Shown here in pieces: positions 55,272 to 63,947 of a stretch of DNA of 64,000 bases. This DNA comes from JAWKZG01 sp041396125 (GTDB lineage Bacteria > Pseudomonadota > Gammaproteobacteria > Competibacterales > Competibacteraceae). The notes below the pieces were generated by a model, which was not told the DNA's origin, did not search any database, and saw only the letters and a list, made by a program, of their open reading frames with translations. The translations under genes were made by a program, and so were the position numbers. The stretch's first letter is position 1, and every line of letters begins with the position of its first letter. The stretch covers positions 186,001-250,000 of the forward strand of contig JAWKZG010000007.1 of NCBI GenBank assembly GCA_041396125.1. The letters run 5' to 3'.

Positions 55272-57707
55272 ATGAACATTGAACAGTCCATATCACAGAT
55301 CCGGGATACCTCTACAGATCTGTTGGAAGTGTGGCTGGATGCTATTTTTCTGGTATCTCAGGAAGGGATTATTTTGCACGTTAATCGGTCCGCGCTGACA
55401 CTGTTGCAGGCCGAGCATTCCCAGCAGCTTCTGGGACACTCCCTCCTGGATTTTATACCGGTGGAAGAACACGCGCTGGCTAACGAGCGGCGCTCGCGAC
55501 TGCGGCAGGGCTTGCCCGTTCGCAATATGCTTGAAGGGTATTTCATCACCTGTCAGGGCCGGCGTATTAAAACCATTCGCACGGTTGTGCCGGGTCAATT
55601 TGCGGGACAAGTAATACTGCAGACGGTCGTGCGGGATATTTCCGGGCATGAGCAGATGCAGTTGTCTTTGCGTCAGTCGGAAGACAAATTCGCTAAAGTT
55701 TTTCGCACCAGCCCGGACAGTATTACCATCGCAAGTATGGCGGATGGCCGTATTTTAAACGTCAACGAAGGTTTTTCCCGGTTGACGGGATACCGTGTGG
55801 ATGAGGCCATCGGCAAATCGGCAATCGGGCTTGGGCTCTGGCGCTTTCCCGAACACCGTCAGCGTGTGCTGCTGCGGCTTCGCCGCGGACTTCCTATGCG
55901 TGATATTGACGTGCAGATTTGTACCCGTTCAGGCGACTTCCGCAGCTGTAGCGTGTCTTTCGAGCAGATCGATTTTGCTGGTGAAAACTGCCTGATAGCT
56001 ATCGCACGCGACATCACCGAGCGAGTGCATATCCGGCGGCAGCTCAGGGAGCAGTTGGCCCAGGAGCAGTTACTCAGCCGTATCTCCACACTGCTTGCCA
56101 AAACGCCCAACACCCGGCTCGAGCAGGCTATTGACAGTGTGCTGGCGAGTATCGGTCAGTTCATGCAGGTTGAGCATGTCTGGTTGATCGAATTCGATTT
56201 CCAGAGCGCGTCACGCAGTATGACGCATGAGTGGGTAGCACCGGGTCGTGCGCCTTCCGCACCGCATTTCCAGAATATTGGCTTCGACGCCTACCCCTGG
56301 TTAATCAAACATACCTTGCACGATAAACATATTGTCATTACCGACCCGCAGCAATTACCGCCGGAAGCCGCCGATGTGCGCGCCTATCTGCAAAAAACAG
56401 GAATTACCACCCTGCTGGGTATCACTCTGTTTAGCGCCGGCCAGCCTTATGGTGTCGTTGGCCTATTTGCTGCGCAGTCCCCCGGTGATGGTGGTGAGCG
56501 CTGGCTGCAACAGTTGCACCTGGTCGCTCAGGTTATCGCTAATGCCCTGATCCGCAAACGGGATGATGCAGCGCTCAGGGCCAGCGAAGAGCGTTATGCG
56601 CTGGCAGCGCACGGGGCAGCGGATGGGATCTGGGATTGGGATCTGAAAGCAGGGACGCTATACCTTTCATCCCGCCTGCGCGATATTCTGGGTTTGCATC
56701 GGCAGGGCGAGATTGTCGCGCAGCAAAAAATACTGGATTTTATCCATCCGGCTGATATCGCATCTTACCAAACCACCCTGAAAGCACATCTGCAAGGTAG
56801 AACGGCATTATTTCAGGTCGAGTTCCGGGTACGCGATGATGCGGGTCAACTGCGCTGGGTGTTGTCGCGAGGCCTCGGGCTGCGCAATCAGTCCGGTCGA
56901 GTTTATCGGATGGCCGGTTCGGTGGTGGATATCACCGCACGCAAACAGATTGAAGAGGAACTCAGCCGTTACCGCGAGCAATTGGAAGAGCTGGTCCGGG
57001 AGCGAACCCAGGAGCTGGCGGATGCCCAGCAGGAATTGCTGCGTCAGGAGCGACTGGCCGCAATCGGCCAACTGACCGCCACAGTCAGTCATGAACTGCG
57101 CAATCCACTGGGTACTATCAGTAGTTCATTTGCAGCTGTGCGCGGTTTGGTGCGCTTTCCGGATGCCCGTATGATTCGGGCGTTTGAGCGGATCGAGCGT
57201 AATATCCAGCGCTGTACTAACATTATCGAGCAGTTATTATCCTATGCTCGCAGCACTGCCCCCGCTCGTGCACCAGTCAATCTGGACGCCTGGCTGCGCG
57301 AATGGGTAGGGGAACATGTTCTAGCAGACGGTATCTGCCTGCAGCTGGAGCTGGCTTGCGGTGCAATCGTTGCTGTTGATTCCCAACGCTTGGGGCAAGC
57401 GCTGGACAATGTGATCGTCAATGCCTGTCAGGCTATGCAGGAAAGTCAAGCGTCACAAAAAATAGTGCGTATCAGCAGCTGCAGTGCCGGGCAAACAGCG
57501 GAAATACAGATTTCAGATACCGGGCCGGGTATTCCCCTGGATCATCAAACCAAGGTTTTCGAACCACTTTTCAGTACCAAAAGCTTTGGCGTCGGGCTGG
57601 GTTTGCCACTGGTCAAGCAGGTTCTGGAGCAGCACGGCGGCGATGTCATACTGGAATCAGAACCAGGCCAGGGAACGTGCGTTACTTTGCGTCTGCCACT
57701 AGGGTGA
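55272..57707 (+). CDS. Multi-PAS/GAF sensor histidine kinase (NtrB-like)
   Basis: About 811 residues from MNIEQSISQIRDTSTDLLEV (55272); a GTG at 55218 in frame is less likely. Domains in order: PAS, PAS (ILNVNEGFSRLTGYRVDEAI), GAF-like (about residues 275-425), a third PAS (ALAAHGAADGIWDWDLKAGT) and a coiled linker leading to a HisKA with H-box LTATVSHELRNPLGTISSSF, then an HATPase with NVIVNACQAMQ, DTGPGIPLDHQTKVFEPLFS and GVGLGLPLVKQV. No membrane segment is seen, so it should be cytoplasmic. It probably phosphorylates the divergently encoded receiver-GGDEF-EAL protein, linking sensing to c-di-GMP. Confidence 0.9.
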   Translation: MNIEQSISQIRDTSTDLLEVWLDAIFLVSQEGIILHVNRSALTLLQAEHSQQLLGHSLLDFIPVEEHALANERRSRLRQGLPVRNMLEGYFITCQGRRIKTIRTVVPGQFAGQVILQTVVRDISGHEQMQLSLRQSEDKFAKVFRTSPDSITIASMADGRILNVNEGFSRLTGYRVDEAIGKSAIGLGLWRFPEHRQRVLLRLRRGLPMRDIDVQICTRSGDFRSCSVSFEQIDFAGENCLIAIARDITERVHIRRQLREQLAQEQLLSRISTLLAKTPNTRLEQAIDSVLASIGQFMQVEHVWLIEFDFQSASRSMTHEWVAPGRAPSAPHFQNIGFDAYPWLIKHTLHDKHIVITDPQQLPPEAADVRAYLQKTGITTLLGITLFSAGQPYGVVGLFAAQSPGDGGERWLQQLHLVAQVIANALIRKRDDAALRASEERYALAAHGAADGIWDWDLKAGTLYLSSRLRDILGLHRQGEIVAQQKILDFIHPADIASYQTTLKAHLQGRTALFQVEFRVRDDAGQLRWVLSRGLGLRNQSGRVYRMAGSVVDITARKQIEEELSRYREQLEELVRERTQELADAQQELLRQERLAAIGQLTATVSHELRNPLGTISSSFAAVRGLVRFPDARMIRAFERIERNIQRCTNIIEQLLSYARSTAPARAPVNLDAWLREWVGEHVLADGICLQLELACGAIVAVDSQRLGQALDNVIVNACQAMQESQASQKIVRISSCSAGQTAEIQISDTGPGIPLDHQTKVFEPLFSTKSFGVGLGLPLVKQVLEQHGGDVILESEPGQGTCVTLRLPLG

Positions 57708-57805
57708 AAATCAAGGGGAAGATCGCGCTAAAACCACCGATCAGCCGGTATTGCGCACTGGGTACTGGGGCTTCAAGCGCTTACCTATAGCACTCGGATA
57801 GGGGC

Positions 57806-58294
57806 TTAAGCAGCGGATCGGAGCACCTGGAGCAAGACTTCCAGTGCGTGCGCAGCGAAGAGGCGCATATTTTCCTCACGGTTGGTTTGACCAGTCTCAA
57901 TCGCGGTGCTTTGACTGAGAGGGCCAGCCAGGGCTATACAACTATGACCAGCTTGGTCCCCGTAGCGGTTTCCGCTGGGGCCAGCGGCACCTGTTTCGCT
58001 CAAACCCCAAGTCGCTCCCAAGCGGTCACGCATAGTATTCGCAACCAGTGTGGCATACGCTTCTGTGCTGGGTCTTAAATCGGGGTGAGTCCCCATATCG
58101 ATGCCTAACAGCGCTTCGCGAGCTGCTTTGGTATAAATCACACCACCACCGACAAAATACGCTGATGCGCCAGGCACCGCGAGCAGTGCAGCTGATATCA
58201 GACCGCCTGTTGATGATTCGGCTACCGCGACCGTTTCTCGTCGCTGTTTCAGCAGTACCGCAATCGAGTTTGCTGATTCTGATAATCTATTCAT
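57806..58294 (-). CDS. pncC: Nicotinamide-nucleotide amidase (CinA C-terminal family)
   Basis: 162-residue stand-alone CinA C-terminal domain: VAVAESSTGGLISAALLAVP, YFVGGGVIYTKAAREALLGI and GLSETGAAGPSGNRYGDQAG. This family deamidates nicotinamide mononucleotide to the mononucleotide acid in NAD salvage. Stand-alone PncC is common in gammaproteobacteria, often near recA; recA is not in this window. It converges on the histidine kinase gene. Confidence 0.9.
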   Translation of the reverse strand: MNRLSESANSIAVLLKQRRETVAVAESSTGGLISAALLAVPGASAYFVGGGVIYTKAAREALLGIDMGTHPDLRPSTEAYATLVANTMRDRLGATWGLSETGAAGPSGNRYGDQAGHSCIALAGPLSQSTAIETGQTNREENMRLFAAHALEVLLQVLRSAA

Positions 58295-58431
58295 CGCGGG
58301 CCTCTTTGTTGTGGATTGGCTTTATTGTACTTGCGTTTTTTGATGATCTGCAGATTTCCGCAGAGGCAGATTTATGGGGCTGCCCATCTGCGTAGCAAAT
58401 CAAAAAAAGATATAAAAGGGGACATAAAAAC

Positions 58432-58458
58432 GAAAAAGGCCAGCGATTGCTGACCTTA
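58432..58458 (-). terminator. Intrinsic terminator after tRNA-Pro
   Basis: On the minus strand AAGGTCAGC-AATC-GCTGGCCTT is followed by TTT and a T-rich stretch, about 25 bases beyond the CCA end of the tRNA gene. It ends leftward transcripts, including that of ihfA and the tRNA. Confidence 0.8.
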
Positions 58459-58482
58459 ATGTTTGTACATCTCTGAATAAAT

Positions 58483-58559
58483 TGGTCGGGGTGGAGGGAT
58501 TCGAACCCCCGACCACCTGCACCCCATGCAGGTGCGCTACCAGGCTGCGCTACACCCCG
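58483..58559 (-). tRNA. tRNA-Pro (anticodon GGG)
   Basis: A 77-base cloverleaf read leftward: acceptor CGGGGTG/CACCCCG with encoded ACCA, D-arm AGCGCAGCCTGGTAGCGC, anticodon arm CCTGC-ATGGGGT-GCAGG with anticodon GGG (reads CCC/CCU proline codons), T-arm GGGGGTTCGAATCCCTCC. ihfA lies just upstream on the same strand, a conserved gammaproteobacterial neighbourhood (often with a MerR gene that is missing here). Confidence 0.96.
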
Positions 58560-58614
58560 TGATATGAAGACCCGCTATGGTACCCGATAAAAATGGAATT
58601 TCAAGCTTTTTGCG

Positions 58615-58929
58615 CTAATCTTCGTACTTGCTATCGTCGCCGTCATAGCTGCCATCGACCCGTGACTTCAGTTTTTGGCCGGGTCGGAACGTGACGACTC
58701 GTCGTGCGGTGATCGGAATTTCCTCGCCCGTTTTCGGATTGCGGCCCGGTCGTTGGTTTTTATCGCGCAGGCCGAAATTGCCGAAGCCGGAGAGTTTGAC
58801 GTGCTCACCTTGTTCCAGTGCTAGTCGGATTTCTTCAAAAAATCCCTCAACCAGGTATTTTGCTTCACGTTTATTAATGCCTAACTGATCAAATAGACGT
58901 TCAGCCATATCGGCCTTGGTCAGAGCCAT
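58615..58929 (-). CDS. ihfA: Integration host factor subunit alpha
   Basis: 104 residues, MALTKADMAERLFDQLGINK then EAKYLVEGFFEEIRLALEQG, with VKLSGFGNFGLRDKNQRPGR and the beta-arm sequence RPGRNPKTGEEIPITARRVV followed by TFRPGQKLKSRVDG. IHF is a nucleoid protein that bends DNA sharply, as an alpha/beta heterodimer. It follows pheT by 17 bases, the standard pheST-ihfA order. The acidic C-terminal extension is longer than in E. coli. Confidence 0.95.
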   Translation of the reverse strand: MALTKADMAERLFDQLGINKREAKYLVEGFFEEIRLALEQGEHVKLSGFGNFGLRDKNQRPGRNPKTGEEIPITARRVVTFRPGQKLKSRVDGSYDGDDSKYED

Positions 58930-58946
58930 GTAAAACCCCTTCTAAA

Positions 58947-61319
58947 TTAATTTCTAAGGTTAGCGCCAAGATCCTGCTTAAGCCCAGCGATGATCCCGGC
59001 GAGCATTTCATCGATGGAATGGTCCGTAAGACTGCTCGAAAAATCCTGAAAAATCAAGCTGAAAGCTAAACTTTTCTGGTTCTCGGCAATCCCTTTCCCC
59101 TGATAAACATCGAACAGCTCGACTTTGCGTAAACGCTCACCAGCATGCCGGTGAATGGTGTCAGCGACGGATTGAGCACTGATCTCAGCACCGACGACAA
59201 TCGCCAGATCTCGTCGGCTTTGAGGAAATTTAGATAATTCATGTGCTTGCGGGATAACCGCAGTTTGTAATGCCGTCAGGCTGAGTTCGAATACGTAGAC
59301 GGACTGTTCCAGCTCCAGCTGGTTTTGCAGTGAGGGGTGCAAAGCACCCAGCCAGCCGATGGGCTGCCTATTATACTCAATAACAGCGCTTTGACCGGGG
59401 TGTAAAGCCGGATGCGTAGCCGGGCGATACTGATAAGATCGACCGGACAGTGCCAGCAATGCGTCAACATCACCCTTGAGATCGTAAAAATCAACGCTCC
59501 GGCGCGGACTGCCCCATTGCTCCGGGAAGATATCACCACAGATCAGCCCGCCAAGATAGGGTTTTTGCTCGATATTGTCCAGACTGCCGCGGAAGGTCAG
59601 ACCGATCTCGAACAGGCGTATCCTCTGCTGTTGGCGTGCCTGGTTATAGCGCAGGGTTTTGATCAGCCCCGGCCACAGGTTGGTACGCATGACGGCCATA
59701 TCTGCCGAGATAGGATTAGCCAGTGGGAGCGGGGGCTGCTCCGGGTCAAGTTGCTGCTGGAGCTGGGGTTCGATGAAACTGTAAGTAATGGCTTCGAAGT
59801 AATCACGTTGCAGCATGACTTCGCGCAAGCGGGCTGTCGAAATCTGATCCTCCGGGCAATCGGCCAGCGGTAGCCGGGATTGCGAAGCGCTGCGCGGGAG
59901 CTGATTGTAGCCGCGGATACGACCGATTTCTTCGATCAGATCCTCTTCCCGTTCAATATCGAAGCGGTTGCTGGGCGGACAGGCCTGCCAGCCGTCGCTG
60001 AGGCGTTCGAGTTGCATGCCCAGGCGGGTCAGGATATCTTCGACGTCGTCGTCTGAAATCTGCATGCCCAGCACCCGTTCTATCCGACTGGCGCGCAGTT
60101 TGACGGTGGCCGGCTGAGGCAGCTGTTCGGCGACACAGGTATCGACCAGCGGGCCAGCTTCACCGCCTGCAATATCGAGCAGTAGCCGGGTGGCGCGTTC
60201 GACTGCGCGCATCTGGCCTTGCGGATCGACCCCGCGTTCGAAACGCTGTGAGGCATCGGTGTGCAGTCCATAGCGTCGGGCCCGGCCAGCAATGGTGATG
60301 GGCGTGAAGAACGCGCATTCAAAGAAGACATCGCGGGTCGTTGAGTCTACCTCGGTGCTGGCACCGCCCATGATGCCGGCCAGCCCGATAGGACCGCGCG
60401 CATCGGTGATCAGCAGCGTGTCATCGTCTACGGTAACCGTCTGCTCATTCAGTAATGGCAGCTGTTCGCCAGCCTGTCCCCAGCGGACCTCAATGCCACC
60501 CTGAAGCTTGTTCAGGTCATAGGCGTGCATGGGGTGATTGAGTTCCAGCATAATGTAGTTGGTTATGTCGATCACCGGCCCCAGACTGCGCAGACCAGCC
60601 CGGCGCAAGCGTTCGGTCAGCCACAAGGGGCTGCGTGCGGCGGGGTTGATATTGCGCACCACACGTCCGACAAAGCGGGGGCAGCCTGCGGCGGCAGTCA
60701 GGCTTACGCTGAAGGTATCATTTAGCGTTGGTACAACCGGTTCAATTACCGGTGGTGTCAGCGGGCAGCGGTTTAACACACTGACCTCGCGGGCAATGCC
60801 CGCCATGCCGAGACAATCGCCCCGGTTGGGCGTCAGATCGACTTCGATAATGGTGTCGTCGAGACCCAGCAGGGTGCGCAGATCGGTGCCAGGAGGGCTA
60901 TCCGGCGGCAGTATCAGCAAACCGCCGTGATCGTCGGCCAGGCCCAGCTCCCGGGCGGAGCACAGCATACCCTGCGAGGCTACGCCGCGCAGTTTGGCCT
61001 GTTTGATTTTCAGGCCACCCGGCAGGACAGCGCCGAGCAGGGCCGTAGGCACACATATATCAGGTGCGACATTGGGCGCGCCGCAGACGATTTGCAGCAG
61101 CTCTGCCGCCCCGACATCGACCTGCGCTATCTTGAGCTTGTCGGCCTGGGGATGCGGCGTAAGGGTACGGACTCGGCCTACCACGACCTGTTCAAAAGCG
61201 GGTGCGGCAGGTTCAATTTTATCGACTTCGAGGCCGGCCATGGTCAATTGGTCGGCCAGTTCGGAGCTGCTCACGTCGGGTTGAACCCAATCGCGCAGCC
61301 ATTGTTCACTGATTCGCAT
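58947..61319 (-). CDS. pheT: Phenylalanine-tRNA ligase beta subunit
   Basis: 790 residues, normal length for PheT. MRISEQWLRDWVQPDVSSSE, the tRNA-binding domain with VVVGRVRTLTPHPQADKLKI, B3/B4 editing region (NRGDCLGMAGIAREVSVLNR, ELNHPMHAYDLNKL), the B5 domain and a C-terminal anticodon-binding (FDX-ACB) domain with KFPQSRRDLAIVV are all present. It works with PheS as an alpha2-beta2 enzyme charging tRNA-Phe. It follows pheS by 61 bases on the same strand; no frameshift is seen. Confidence 0.96.
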   Translation of the reverse strand: MRISEQWLRDWVQPDVSSSELADQLTMAGLEVDKIEPAAPAFEQVVVGRVRTLTPHPQADKLKIAQVDVGAAELLQIVCGAPNVAPDICVPTALLGAVLPGGLKIKQAKLRGVASQGMLCSARELGLADDHGGLLILPPDSPPGTDLRTLLGLDDTIIEVDLTPNRGDCLGMAGIAREVSVLNRCPLTPPVIEPVVPTLNDTFSVSLTAAAGCPRFVGRVVRNINPAARSPLWLTERLRRAGLRSLGPVIDITNYIMLELNHPMHAYDLNKLQGGIEVRWGQAGEQLPLLNEQTVTVDDDTLLITDARGPIGLAGIMGGASTEVDSTTRDVFFECAFFTPITIAGRARRYGLHTDASQRFERGVDPQGQMRAVERATRLLLDIAGGEAGPLVDTCVAEQLPQPATVKLRASRIERVLGMQISDDDVEDILTRLGMQLERLSDGWQACPPSNRFDIEREEDLIEEIGRIRGYNQLPRSASQSRLPLADCPEDQISTARLREVMLQRDYFEAITYSFIEPQLQQQLDPEQPPLPLANPISADMAVMRTNLWPGLIKTLRYNQARQQQRIRLFEIGLTFRGSLDNIEQKPYLGGLICGDIFPEQWGSPRRSVDFYDLKGDVDALLALSGRSYQYRPATHPALHPGQSAVIEYNRQPIGWLGALHPSLQNQLELEQSVYVFELSLTALQTAVIPQAHELSKFPQSRRDLAIVVGAEISAQSVADTIHRHAGERLRKVELFDVYQGKGIAENQKSLAFSLIFQDFSSSLTDHSIDEMLAGIIAGLKQDLGANLRN

Positions 61320-61380
61320 TGTCGTACTCGTAATTCTGGTGGAGGAGGAGCGGTTCCGCCTGTTTGATGAATAGGGTTAG

Positions 61381-62367
61381 CTACCGGAATTGCTGTAGAA
61401 AACGCAGATCATTATCGAAAAACAAGCGTAAATCCCGCACCCCGTAACGCAGCATGGCCAGGCGTTCGGCACCCATGCCCCAGGCGTAACCGGTGAAGCG
61501 TTCACTGTCATAGCCAACATGGCGAAAAACTTCGGGGTGCACCATGCCGCAACCCAGAACTTCCAGCCAGTCGCCACCCTTGCGGCGGATATCAACTTCC
61601 GCTGAAGGTTCGGTGAACGGGAAGTAGGAAGGGCGGAAACGGATATCGAGTTTTTCGTCTTCAAAAAAGGCGTGCAGGAAGTCGTACAACATGCCTTTCA
61701 GATCCGCCATGCTGATGCCATCATCTACAACCAGCCCTTCAATCTGATGGAACATGGGCGAATGGGTCTGATCGTAATCGCAGCGATAGACCCGGCCCAT
61801 CGCGACCAGTCGTATCGGTGGCGGTTGTTGTTCCATCATACGGATTTGCATATTTGAGGTATGCGTGCGCAGCAACATGTTGTTCGGAAAATAAAATGTA
61901 TCGTGCATGGCGCGCGCCGGATGATGTGGCGGTATATTCAGGGCTTCGAAGTTATGGAAATCGTCTTCGATTTCCGGGCCGCTGGCCACGGTGAAGCCCA
62001 TCTGGGAGAAGAACTGCTCGATCCGGTTGAGGGTGCGAGTGATCGGATGCAGTCCGCCGACCGCATAGCCGCGGCCGGGCAGCGTAACATCGATGGCCTC
62101 ATCACGCAGTTGGGCATCCAGCACACTGAGCTGCAAGGCTTGCTTGCGTGCTTCAAAGCCTGCTGGATATGTTGTTTGACCCTGATTAATCGTTTGTCCG
62201 GCCTGTGGCCGTTCGGCGGGGGGCAGTTGGCCCAGGGCTTTAAGCTGTTCGGTAACGGCGCCTTTCTTGCCCAAATAGTGCACGCGCAGTTGTTCCAGTG
62301 CCGCCAAATCCGAGGCGGCGGAAATGGCGCTGTCAGCTTGTTGCGCCAGCTCTTGCAAGCCTTCCAC
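61381..62367 (-). CDS. pheS: Phenylalanine-tRNA ligase alpha subunit
   Basis: 328 residues. N-terminal coiled-coil arm (QLRVHYLGKKGAVTEQLKAL), then the class II catalytic core with GFEVASGPEIE-type GFTVASGPEIEDDFHNFEAL, PARAMHDTFY, RVYRCDYDQTHSPMFHQIEG (motif 2) and GMGAERLAMLRYGVRDLRLF (motif 3). The start MEGLQELAQQADSAISA is typical. Upstream is a hairpin at 62622-62666 and a leader region without a Phe-rich peptide. Confidence 0.96.
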   Translation of the reverse strand: MEGLQELAQQADSAISAASDLAALEQLRVHYLGKKGAVTEQLKALGQLPPAERPQAGQTINQGQTTYPAGFEARKQALQLSVLDAQLRDEAIDVTLPGRGYAVGGLHPITRTLNRIEQFFSQMGFTVASGPEIEDDFHNFEALNIPPHHPARAMHDTFYFPNNMLLRTHTSNMQIRMMEQQPPPIRLVAMGRVYRCDYDQTHSPMFHQIEGLVVDDGISMADLKGMLYDFLHAFFEDEKLDIRFRPSYFPFTEPSAEVDIRRKGGDWLEVLGCGMVHPEVFRHVGYDSERFTGYAWGMGAERLAMLRYGVRDLRLFFDNDLRFLQQFR

Positions 62368-62718
62368 GTGGGGTTCTCCTGATCAGTTAATGTTGGTGTA
62401 ACACACAGTCAGAGTCAAAAATTGTTCACGGGCAACGGCAGCACCGCGAGATCTTGGACATGCTGCACGAACCGCCAGGCAGGGTATCTTTAAGACATAA
62501 CTGCCGGCAGGTCTCGTTTTTGGCGATGAGTTCGTTGCCCGCGCACGGCCTTTCTACTAACGCTTTACCCCGTTGGGGCAATCAGAGGAAAGCGGCGGGC
62601 TGCCTGGGTAGCCAAGAACATAAAAAAGGGAAAGGTGCTGGGCCTTTGCGGCCGCGCCTTTCCCTTAGGGTGGTTCAGACAGCCGGGTAGTCGTATCCGG
62701 CTGGGTAAACCCGCTTGG
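62368..62718. other. rplT-pheS intergenic region with terminator
   Basis: 351 bases. A strong hairpin with a T-run lies at 62622-62666 (listed). Downstream of it, towards pheS, there is an 18-codon ORF beginning MFLATQAARR with only two Phe codons, not a convincing pheM-like leader. A TTGACT-type -35 at about 62414-62419 might start pheST transcription independently. Confidence 0.5.
62622..62666 (-). terminator. Terminator after rplT (possible attenuator for pheST)
   Basis: On the minus strand GGGAAAGG pairs with CCTTTCCC, with GGCC/GGCC inside, then TTTTTT. It stands 52 bases after the rplT stop. In enterics the same position has the Phe-tRNA-dependent attenuator with the pheM leader; here the leader is not evident, so a simple terminator is the safer call. 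Confidence 0.8.
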
Positions 62719-63078
62719 TTAAGCGTTTAATGCGGCCTTGGCTTTTTCCGCCAGTGCGGCAAATGCCGCTTTGTCGCGTACCGCCAGGTCAGCCAGGACT
62801 TTGCGGTCAACTTCGATGGCGGCCTTCTTGAGACCGTTGATAAATCGACTGTAAGACAAGCCGGACTCGTGGGCTGCCGCATTGATGCGGACAATCCACA
62901 AGGCGCGAAACTGGCGTTTGCGCTGGCGGCGGTCACGATAGGCATATTGAGCGGCTTTGGTAACCGCCTGTTTGGCAACTCGGTAAACCCGACTGCGGGC
63001 ACCGTAATAACCTTTCGCTTTCTGCAGAACTTTTTTATGGCGGGCGTGTGCAGTTACACCACGTTTGACTCGGGGCAT
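62719..63078 (-). CDS. rplT: Large ribosomal subunit protein bL20
   Basis: 119 residues, MPRVKRGVTAHARHKKVLQK with AKGYYGARSRVYRVAKQAVT and GLSYSRFINGLKKAAIEVDR. bL20 is needed for early 50S assembly and in E. coli also represses rpmI-rplT translation through an mRNA pseudoknot. It follows rpmI by 18 bases. Confidence 0.98.
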   Translation of the reverse strand: MPRVKRGVTAHARHKKVLQKAKGYYGARSRVYRVAKQAVTKAAQYAYRDRRQRKRQFRALWIVRINAAAHESGLSYSRFINGLKKAAIEVDRKVLADLAVRDKAAFAALAEKAKAALNA

Positions 63079-63096
63079 GGCTCTCTCCGTTATCCG

Positions 63097-63294
63097 TCAG
63101 GAATAAGGCAACATGCGCCGCACCATAGGTGCATCCGCTTTCGCAATCATCGCCGGGCTGCGCAAATGACGTTTACGCTTGGTACTTTTCTTGGTCAGAA
63201 TATGACGTCGATGTGACTGTGAGCGTTTGAAACTACCAGAGCCATTGCTCTGGAAACGCTTGGCAGCCCCACGATTGGATTTAATCTTGGGCAT
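63097..63294 (-). CDS. rpmI: Large ribosomal subunit protein bL35
   Basis: 65 residues, MPKIKSNRGAAKRFQSNGSG then FKRSQSHRRHILTKKSTKRK. Lies between infC (43 bases upstream) and rplT in the universal infC-rpmI-rplT order; both ribosomal genes are probably co-transcribed and controlled by bL20. Confidence 0.98.
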   Translation of the reverse strand: MPKIKSNRGAAKRFQSNGSGSFKRSQSHRRHILTKKSTKRKRHLRSPAMIAKADAPMVRRMLPYS

Positions 63295-63337
63295 TTAATA
63301 CTCCGCATTAAGTATTTTGAGTAAGTAATAGCGGGCG

Positions 63338-63862
63338 CTATTTATTTTTGCGTGCCGGCCCGAAGGTCATAACCATCTGCCGGCCTTCCATTTTAGGCCG
63401 TTGTTCGACTGTACCGTATTCGGTCAGATCCGCTTCAACGCGCTTCAATAATTTTACGCCCAATTCTTGGTGAGCCATTTCACGCCCGCGAAACCGCAGG
63501 GTTACTTTGACCTTGTCACCGTCTTCCAGGAACCGTATCAGGTTGCGTAGTTTGACCTGGTAGTCCCCTTCGTCCGTACCTGGACGAAATTTGATTTCCT
63601 TAACCTGTATCTGCTTTTGCTTTTTCTTGGCTTCGTGCTGCTTTTTGCTTTGCTCGAATTTGTATTTGCCGAAATCCATAATCCGGCAGACCGGAGGCTC
63701 TGAATTGGACGCGACCTCAACCAGATCCAACCCGGCTTCCTCAGCAATCTGAAGAGCTCTAGCTATTGGCACAATGCCTTCTTGCTCACCATCTGCACCT
63801 ATTAAACGGACTTCTGACGCAGTGATGTTTTCGTTAATTCGATTATCGATAGTCGCGGCGAT
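63338..63862 (-). CDS. infC: Translation initiation factor IF-3, AUC start
   Basis: The 174-residue product has NRINENITASEVRLIGADGE, PPVCRIMDFGKYKFEQSKKQ and EIKFRPGTDEGDYQVKLRNL, all IF-3 hallmarks, with the C-terminal MAHQELGVKLLKRV and KMEGRQMVMTFGPARKNK. The only ATG/GTG starts in frame would remove the conserved N-terminal domain (first GTG is 31 codons in), so translation must begin at a non-canonical codon. The best is ATC at 63862, 8 bases after GGAGG; E. coli infC uses AUU for autoregulation by IF-3 itself, and AUC fits the same logic. Confidence 0.92.
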   Translation of the reverse strand: MAATIDNRINENITASEVRLIGADGEQEGIVPIARALQIAEEAGLDLVEVASNSEPPVCRIMDFGKYKFEQSKKQHEAKKKQKQIQVKEIKFRPGTDEGDYQVKLRNLIRFLEDGDKVKVTLRFRGREMAHQELGVKLLKRVEADLTEYGTVEQRPKMEGRQMVMTFGPARKNK

Positions 63863-63876
63863 TGCGATACCCTCCC
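63860..63876 (-). promoter_or_regulatory. infC ribosome site and AUC start
   Basis: On the minus strand GGGAGGG (63876-63870) precedes two in-frame ATC codons at 63868 and 63862; only the second has normal spacing. AUU/AUC initiation makes infC translation sensitive to IF-3 levels. Confidence 0.7.
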
Positions 63877-63920
63877 GGTTGCCAAGGAAAAAAAGTTACA
63901 GGTTTCAAGAGAACGCGAAT

Positions 63921-63947
63921 TTTATAGCCGATCACGCCCTTGCACAA
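63921..63947 (-). promoter_or_regulatory. Candidate infC promoter
   Basis: On the minus strand TATAAA (63926-63921) with a TTGTGC-like -35 at 63947-63942, 15 bases apart, which is shorter than ideal. It would allow infC-rpmI-rplT transcription independent of the upstream gene (thrS in most gammaproteobacteria, outside the window). Confidence 0.35.

Noticed and set aside
62560..62622. 18-codon ORF (MFLATQAARR...) before pheS as pheM-like leader
   Set aside because: It follows the terminator rather than preceding it and has only two Phe codons, so it does not fit attenuation.
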